A stretch of DNA of 64,000 nt, taken from NCBI RefSeq assembly GCF_028206795.1, contig NZ_JAQLFJ010000011.1, positions 19,969 through 83,968 of the forward strand, written 5' to 3'. This stretch comes from Collinsella aerofaciens. Its GTDB lineage: Bacteria; Actinomycetota; Coriobacteriia; Coriobacteriales; Coriobacteriaceae. Below, in pieces: positions 59,025-64,000 of this stretch. Position 1 is the stretch's first letter, and every line of letters begins with the position of its first letter. Made by a program: the position numbers and the translations under genes. Under the pieces are notes generated by a model. It searched no databases. It saw only the letters and a program-made list of their open reading frames with translations, and had not been told where the DNA came from.

Positions 59025-60092
59025 ATGGCTACCCCCAAGATTTCCGTTGTCGTTCCTATCTATAACGTGGAGGAGTGCCTGGCCTGGTGCCTGGACTCCC
59101 TGCTTGCGCAGGACATGCCCGATTGGGAAGGCGTGCTGGTCAACGATGGCTCGCCGGACGGTTCGCGCGATATTGCGGCTGCGTATTGCGAAAAGGACGC
59201 GCGCTTTACGCTGGTCGATAAGCCAAACGGGGGCCTGTCGAGTGCGCGTAATGCCGGCATCGCTGCGTCCACGGCGCCTATCGTCGCGTTTTTGGATTCC
59301 GACGACCGGTTTACGCCCGATGCATGCCGCGTGATCGTCGATGCCTTTGAACGCGAGGATTGCGACGTGTTGACCTTTGGCGCGAATCCGTATCCGCTGG
59401 AGGCGGGGTATCCGTGGCTTAACTATGTACTGAGCCCGCGCGATGTGTCGTTTGAAGGCTATGGCTCCGACCTGCTGTTTAAGGAAGCGTCTCGCCCCTT
59501 TGCATGGCGCACCGCTTGCAAGCGTGAGTTTTTGCTGGGCAACGGGATCGTGTTCGACGAAACCGTCAAGTATGGCGAGGACCAGGTCTTCGATTTTGCC
59601 GTGTACGGTCGTTCGCGCAAGACCGCGCTTATCTCGAACAGGCTGTATGACTACCGCGTGGCGCGCAAGGGCTCGCTCATGGACACCATGCGCTATGACG
59701 ACGAGACGCGCCTGTTGGAGCACGTGAAGATATACTCCGCGGTACTGAATGATTGGCACCGCGATGGGCTTGATGCCAAGCATGCGGACGACCTGGCATA
59801 TTTCCTGTGCGATCTGGTACTGTATGACGCGCTCAGGTTGTTGGGGATGGGCTGCGGCAAGGTGTTTGCCGCCGCCGCTGCTGCGCTCGCCGGTTCTCCC
59901 GTGGGCAGTGATGCCGCGCTCACACAGTGCGTACCTTCGGTTGCTGCCATGGTGCGTGCGGCGCTTGCCAGCGAGGCCCCCAGTGGCCGCACGTGCAAAA
60001 AGCTCATGTTCGATTACGACGTCTTGAGGTTTGGGTGTCTGGGTGCCTGCAAGCGCATGGCAGCGAACGCCCTGGGAAAGCGAGAAGTGTAG
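59025..60092 (+). CDS. Glycosyltransferase family 2
   Basis: A 355-residue GT2-A enzyme: KISVVVPIYNVEECLAWCLD, GVLVNDGSPDGS, GGLSSARNAGIAASTAPIVA then FLDSDDRF (metal motif near residue 92) and VKYGEDQVFDFAVYGRSRKT with the base region. The start at ATG 59025 with AGGAG ten bases before is chosen over a TTG at 59019, which lies too close to that site. The next gene starts on the base after its stop codon. Confidence 0.88.
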   Translation: MATPKISVVVPIYNVEECLAWCLDSLLAQDMPDWEGVLVNDGSPDGSRDIAAAYCEKDARFTLVDKPNGGLSSARNAGIAASTAPIVAFLDSDDRFTPDACRVIVDAFEREDCDVLTFGANPYPLEAGYPWLNYVLSPRDVSFEGYGSDLLFKEASRPFAWRTACKREFLLGNGIVFDETVKYGEDQVFDFAVYGRSRKTALISNRLYDYRVARKGSLMDTMRYDDETRLLEHVKIYSAVLNDWHRDGLDAKHADDLAYFLCDLVLYDALRLLGMGCGKVFAAAAAALAGSPVGSDAALTQCVPSVAAMVRAALASEAPSGRTCKKLMFDYDVLRFGCLGACKRMAANALGKREV

Positions 60093-62579
60093 ATGAGTAT
60101 CAAGCGTTTGGCACTTTGCCGCAGTCAGGGCCGTCTGTTTGTGCTGCTTCGTTTTGCCGGTCAGGATGTCGCCGCGCTTATTGAGCGGGAGGGTTCTCAA
60201 GCGTTTGCCCATGCGACGACGAGCGGTTCTTCTGTGCCGTCGCTGGCGTTCCCGGTCGATCATGGCCGTGTACTGGCGCTTTGCCCTTCCGTTTCCGATT
60301 ACGAGCGCGAGCTCGCCGTCTTGGTGCTTCCCTTTTTGGACGGCTCTACGATTGACGTCACATTTGCATCCGGTGACCAAAGGTTGGGCTCCATTCGCCT
60401 CGATAGCCGCGTGGCCAAGCTGGAATCCAAGATTAACTACAAAGCTAAGCCTGCGCTGTGTGCGCTTATCCGCGATGCGCAGCGTGGCGAACACTGCGGC
60501 CTCTACGAGATCGATGCCATTCGCTATTTGCCGGCAGACGCCGGCGCGGTGTGGCGCTATGAGGTTACCTGGGCGGGAGACCCCCAGTGCGCACCTGAGC
60601 TCCAGATCTTCGATACGCATATGAATGCCATCGATGTCACCGTGCATGTGTTCGAATCGCAGGTCAATGTGCCGCAGCAGAACGGATGCCGTGTCAATAA
60701 AACGTATCTGAGCGTAGAGATGCCTCAGGATATACGAGATTTTGTCGCGATTGTGAGCGATCCCACAGAGCGGATCCAGAACGGGTTTTGCGCTATGGAT
60801 GGTCGCCTGTACAACGGCATGGTCGACGATAGCTGGAACCGCATGAAGGACGCGCGTGCAGACGACGCAGCTTATCGGCGTTGGTTTGAGCAACATCGCG
60901 CAAAGCCGGCCGATTTGGTGTGCCAGCGTGTCGCTTCGGCGGCCTTTGCCTATAGGCCGCTTGTGAGCATTGTGGTGCCGTGCTACAAGACTGATCGGGT
61001 CTACCTGCGCGAGCTGCTGGACTCGGTGCTAGCCCAGAGCTATGACAACTGGGAATTGCTCCTTATGGACGCCTCGCCCGAATGGGACGCGGTGGCCGCC
61101 CTTGCGGCAGGCGCTCATGACGAGCGCGTTCGTCGCATCGAGCTTCCCGGCAACGGCGGCATTGTGCTCAACACCAACGCTGGTATTGAGCAAGCGACGG
61201 GCGACTACATCGCGTTCTTGGACCACGATGACATCCTGGAACCGGACGCGTTATTCCACTATGTTGCCGCGCTGAACAAGGTTGCCGAGGGCGAGCGTCC
61301 CCAGGTCCTGTTCTGCGACGAGGACATGTTCCAGAAAACGGGGGAGTGGGGCCAGCCGGTCTTTAAGACGCGGCTCAACGTCGACCTGCTCTATAGCCAT
61401 AACTGCGTGACGCATTTTCTGATGGTGGAGAAGGCACTTATCGATCGCATTGGCATGTCTCCGGAAGATGTTGCGGGTGCCCAGGACTACGACCTGACGC
61501 TCCGCTGCCTTGCGGCGGGCGCACGGTTTGAACATGTTGCGCACGTGCTGTATCACTGGCGCGTGCATCCGGGATCGACCGCCGATGGTTCTGCCGATAG
61601 CAAGCCGTATGCCATCGAGGCCGGGCGCCTTGCGCTGCAGCGCCACTTTGATTCGTTGGGCGTTCACGGGACGGTCGAGGAGACCGAGACGCCGTTTGTC
61701 TACCGCATGCGCTATGCGCTGCCGGAGCCTGCGCCGCTGGTGAGCATTGTGATTCCCACCAAGGATCACATTGAGACGCTCGACGCCTGTGTAATGTCGA
61801 TCGCCCAGAGAGTCACGTATGCCAATTACGAGATTGTCTTGGTGGAGAACAACAGCGAAGCCCCGGAGACGTTTGCGTATTACGAAACCCTGCCAGAGCG
61901 CGTGGCTGCAGCATCTGAAGGCAAGGGCATCGCGCGCGTTGTGTACTGGCCGGGCGAGTTCAATTACTCTCAGATCATTAATTTTGGCGTGGAGCATGCC
62001 AAGGGCGATTACCTTCTGCTGCTGAACAACGACACCGAGGTCATAAGCCCCTACTTTATCGAAGAGATGATGGGCTATATGCAGCGTCCCGATGCGGGCG
62101 TGGTGGGCGCCAAGCTCTACTTTGCCGATCATCTGGTGCAGCACGCGGGCATTGTGGTTGGCGTGCGTGGCGCACTTGCCCATGCCAACCAGGACTTCTC
62201 GGCAAAGCGCGAGGGCTATCTTGCCCGCGCTGTGCGCCCGGGCAACTTTAGCGCCGTAACGGGTGCCTGCCAGATGGTGCGACGCGACGTATTTGAGCGC
62301 GTCGGCGGCTACAACGAGGAATTCGCCGTTGGCTTTAACGACGCAGACTATTGCCTGCGCGTATGGGAGGCGGGCTACCGCACCATCTATACGCCCTATG
62401 CCGAGCTGTATCACTACGAGTTCACCTCGCGTGGCAGGGAAGAGGCCAACGAGGAAAAGCTGCGCCGCTGGAAGCGCGAGCAAGCGCTGTTCATGCAGCG
62501 CTGGCCTGAGTTTTTCTTGACGGGCGATCCATGGTTGGGGCCGAACCTATCTGCCGAGAGCGAGTACTTCTCGCTATAG
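60093..62579 (+). CDS. Large two-domain GT2 glycosyltransferase
   Basis: An 828-residue protein with three parts. Residues 1-285 are a non-catalytic N-terminal region of mostly beta character, not recognised. The first GT2 domain starts at about 288 (PLVSIVVPCYKTDRVYLREL, AFLDHDDILEPDAL). The second starts at about 547 (PLVSIVIPTKDHIETLDACV, LLNNDTEVISPYF) and ends with FAVGFNDADYCLRVWEAGYR. The layout is that of polymerising or multi-step glycosyltransferases such as rhamnan-type enzymes. The start is directly coupled to the previous stop (TAGATG). It is the last gene of the cluster. Confidence 0.88.
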   Translation: MSIKRLALCRSQGRLFVLLRFAGQDVAALIEREGSQAFAHATTSGSSVPSLAFPVDHGRVLALCPSVSDYERELAVLVLPFLDGSTIDVTFASGDQRLGSIRLDSRVAKLESKINYKAKPALCALIRDAQRGEHCGLYEIDAIRYLPADAGAVWRYEVTWAGDPQCAPELQIFDTHMNAIDVTVHVFESQVNVPQQNGCRVNKTYLSVEMPQDIRDFVAIVSDPTERIQNGFCAMDGRLYNGMVDDSWNRMKDARADDAAYRRWFEQHRAKPADLVCQRVASAAFAYRPLVSIVVPCYKTDRVYLRELLDSVLAQSYDNWELLLMDASPEWDAVAALAAGAHDERVRRIELPGNGGIVLNTNAGIEQATGDYIAFLDHDDILEPDALFHYVAALNKVAEGERPQVLFCDEDMFQKTGEWGQPVFKTRLNVDLLYSHNCVTHFLMVEKALIDRIGMSPEDVAGAQDYDLTLRCLAAGARFEHVAHVLYHWRVHPGSTADGSADSKPYAIEAGRLALQRHFDSLGVHGTVEETETPFVYRMRYALPEPAPLVSIVIPTKDHIETLDACVMSIAQRVTYANYEIVLVENNSEAPETFAYYETLPERVAAASEGKGIARVVYWPGEFNYSQIINFGVEHAKGDYLLLLNNDTEVISPYFIEEMMGYMQRPDAGVVGAKLYFADHLVQHAGIVVGVRGALAHANQDFSAKREGYLARAVRPGNFSAVTGACQMVRRDVFERVGGYNEEFAVGFNDADYCLRVWEAGYRTIYTPYAELYHYEFTSRGREEANEEKLRRWKREQALFMQRWPEFFLTGDPWLGPNLSAESEYFSL

Positions 62580-62716
62580 TGCGAGGTGATGTGGAAATCC
62601 AGCATAGGGCGGCGGCGTGCCATGATGTATTTGCATGAGCGTCCGGCTGTTTATTAGGTATTTACAGTTAGGATAAAATTAGATTTGTTATTTCATCAAA
62701 TACGCTGGAGAGCGCA
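62580..62716. promoter_or_regulatory. Promoter region of the Abi-family gene
   Basis: An A+T-rich gap after the glycan cluster. TAGGATAAAATTAG at about 62669 contains a TAAAAT -10 type hexamer. GGAGAGCGC precedes the ATG. No terminator for the glycan cluster was seen here. Confidence 0.4.
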
Positions 62717-63730
62717 ATGAATAGTCCTATTCGTCAACAAGATATGTGCGATCAAAAGCCTTGGCTTACTCCTTGGGAACAAGTCTCCCATCTTAAGAGC
62801 AAGGGTGTCCGTTTCCGCTATATGAGCGAGGCAGAGGCGGTCGAGTATCTGACGAAGAACAACAATTACTTTCGCTTGCGCTCGTACCGCACCGGATTTC
62901 CAAAGGTTTCTGATGGAAAACGCAAGGGTGAATATGTCAACTTAGATTTCAAGATGCTTGTTGACCTTTCGATTATTGATATGTTGCTTCGAAACGAGAT
63001 GATTTCGCGCACTCTTGATATTGAGCACTTCTGCAAAGTTGACTTGCTGGGCAGGATAGAGCAGCATGCCGAGGACGGTTACGAAATCGTTCAAGACTAT
63101 TTAAGCGAGCAGGATACATTTGATAGCAAGGGGAATGTGACCAACTGGGTCAAAAAAGAGATTTCACGTTGTGAGTCGAGTGCCTATTCTGCAGGCATTC
63201 TTGCAAAATACAGTGGTTTTAATATGCCTGTCTGGGCCTTTCTGGAAGTTATTACCTTTGGCGCCTTTAATTCATTCATTTTGTTTTGCGCCAAACGGTT
63301 TGACGATGATGAGCTTCGCGATAGGTTTTATTTGCTTCGCGTGGCAAAAGATCTCCGCAACGCGTGTGCTCACAATAGTTGCATTCTTAATGGTCTTGCT
63401 TCGGGTGAGAATGCCCGAAGGGCAAATAACGGTGTTATGAAGGCATTGAGCAAAATAGATGGGATTGGCTCTTATCAGCGTAAGGCAAGGATGAGCAATG
63501 AGCGAATACGCCAGATTGTCACAACGCTATATCTGCACAAAGAGGTGTCTTCTAAAGGCGTTATTAAGCACAAAGCACAATCGCTTTCCAAGTTTATTTC
63601 TAGGGCAAATCGCAACATCAACTACTATAAAGGTGCGGAGGTCATAACTTCCTCCTTCTCGTTTTTGTCGAAAGTGATCGGCGCATGGTATTTCTGTGAC
63701 GCTGAAGATATGCCTTCTTGCGATTCCTAG
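62717..63730 (+). CDS. Abi family protein (Abi_2, HEPN-type)
   Basis: A 337-residue protein of the Abi_2/AbiD-AbiF family, linked to abortive infection against phages. The N-terminal hallmark LTPWEQVSHLKSKGVRFRYM with YLTKNNNYFRLRSYRTGF is present. IDMLLRNEMISRTLDIEHFC fits the family helix. The HEPN RNase motif R-x4-H appears as DLRNACAHNSCILN near residue 215, so it probably cleaves RNA when triggered. The gene is clearly richer in A+T and in codons such as ATT, GTT and AAT than the glycan genes before it, a sign of transfer. No partner antitoxin gene is evident. Confidence 0.85.
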   Translation: MNSPIRQQDMCDQKPWLTPWEQVSHLKSKGVRFRYMSEAEAVEYLTKNNNYFRLRSYRTGFPKVSDGKRKGEYVNLDFKMLVDLSIIDMLLRNEMISRTLDIEHFCKVDLLGRIEQHAEDGYEIVQDYLSEQDTFDSKGNVTNWVKKEISRCESSAYSAGILAKYSGFNMPVWAFLEVITFGAFNSFILFCAKRFDDDELRDRFYLLRVAKDLRNACAHNSCILNGLASGENARRANNGVMKALSKIDGIGSYQRKARMSNERIRQIVTTLYLHKEVSSKGVIKHKAQSLSKFISRANRNINYYKGAEVITSSFSFLSKVIGAWYFCDAEDMPSCDS

Positions 63731-64000
63731 GCATCTGGTGCAAAATATTTCCCACTTCGAAAAGCGGTTCGGCCGTTTTGCAAGGGGGCTTCTCTTTATG
63801 GGACGCCCTCTATTTTTTTATGCCGCGCAAATCGGAAGATATTACGTTTTCGGCTACTGCTTTTTTCAATCCCCAACGGTTGTAGATCAATACCTACCGC
63901 TCGCACTTGTTGCTTAACAAATGGGTGACGCATAATTTCTTTCGCAAATTGACAACCGCATAGCGGAACACGGCCCGCGCCCCGTCATATGATTTCTAGC
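63731..64000. other. Region after the Abi gene to the window end
   Basis: Weak inverted repeats follow the stop: AAGCGG/CCGTTTT near 63761-63782 and GGGGGC...GACGCCCTCT before a TTTTTTT run at 63816, which may terminate the Abi gene. A 73-codon frame here has no ribosome binding site or family features. Nothing else is recognised. Confidence 0.4.

Noticed and set aside
58665-60896. A 743-codon minus-strand frame across the glycan genes
   Set aside because: It spans three clear glycosyltransferase genes on the other strand and has arginine/alanine-rich shadow composition.
63696-63917. A 73-codon frame after the Abi gene
   Set aside because: It overlaps the end of the Abi gene, lacks a ribosome binding site and has no recognisable features.
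1-64000. CRISPR array
   Set aside because: The repeats seen are dispersed palindromes at gene ends; no regular repeat-spacer series exists.

Overview
This is a 64 kb piece of a high-GC, gene-dense bacterial chromosome. It is most likely from a human-gut Coriobacteriia member of the Collinsella type. The pointers are the actinobacterial-style Rho with a long disordered N-terminus, a CarD protein, TTG starts with strong Shine-Dalgarno sites, the GGGtGRT/NifU-like gene pair, and many short intergenic palindromes built around GGGGAC or GGGACGGG. The genus call is an inference from gene content; no rRNA gene is present.

Layout. 1-2.7 kb: the 3' end of a BREX phage-defence locus (C-terminal part of brxL) followed by two co-directional genes I do not recognise. 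3-10 kb: a K+/H+ antiporter, a PPP-type phosphatase, a polysaccharide flippase-like protein and an L-lactate permease, with two related copies of a palindromic element of roughly 300 to 370 bp in the two convergent gaps. 10-16 kb: PEP carboxykinase, B3/B4-domain protein, MarR regulator, DegV, a small MGMT-family protein and trpS, punctuated by a 40-bp hairpin repeat. 16-29 kb: a WecA/TagO-type transferase, a probable 6S RNA, a radical SAM protein, tRNA-Ala, pncB, proB and proA with a divergent S33 peptidase between them, an HD protein, CarD and argS. 29-37 kb: two palindromic elements, rho, a low-complexity membrane protein, a VanZ-like protein, a ROK kinase, an aminotransferase and three tRNA genes. 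A duplicated tRNA-Lys 3' end sits beside a truncated dinD and looks like the scar of an integrated element. 38-43 kb: a flavoprotein, the GGGtGRT/NifU-like pair and a REP-associated transposase-like (RAYT) gene. 43-49 kb: a complete sufCBDSU operon with a divergent Rrf2 regulator and clear repeated operator-like half-sites. 49-53 kb: a sortase-anchored lysozyme-like surface protein and an AAA-ATPase-like protein. 53-62.6 kb: a surface-polysaccharide cluster with six GT2-family glycosyltransferases and an acyltransferase broken by one in-frame TGA. 62.7-63.7 kb: an A+T-richer Abi/HEPN defence gene.

How it works together. The core genes cover Fe-S assembly, proline and NAD salvage, aminoacylation and transcription control (Rho, CarD, 6S RNA). 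Accessory blocks are the BREX end, the dinD/tRNA-Lys scar, the glycan cluster and the Abi gene.

The most interesting non-coding signal is a set of long intergenic palindromes. Four of them share an off-centre CCGCAGGT core while having different outer arms. Alongside them are six copies of a REP-like hairpin and a RAYT-like protein that seems to lack its usual catalytic tyrosine.
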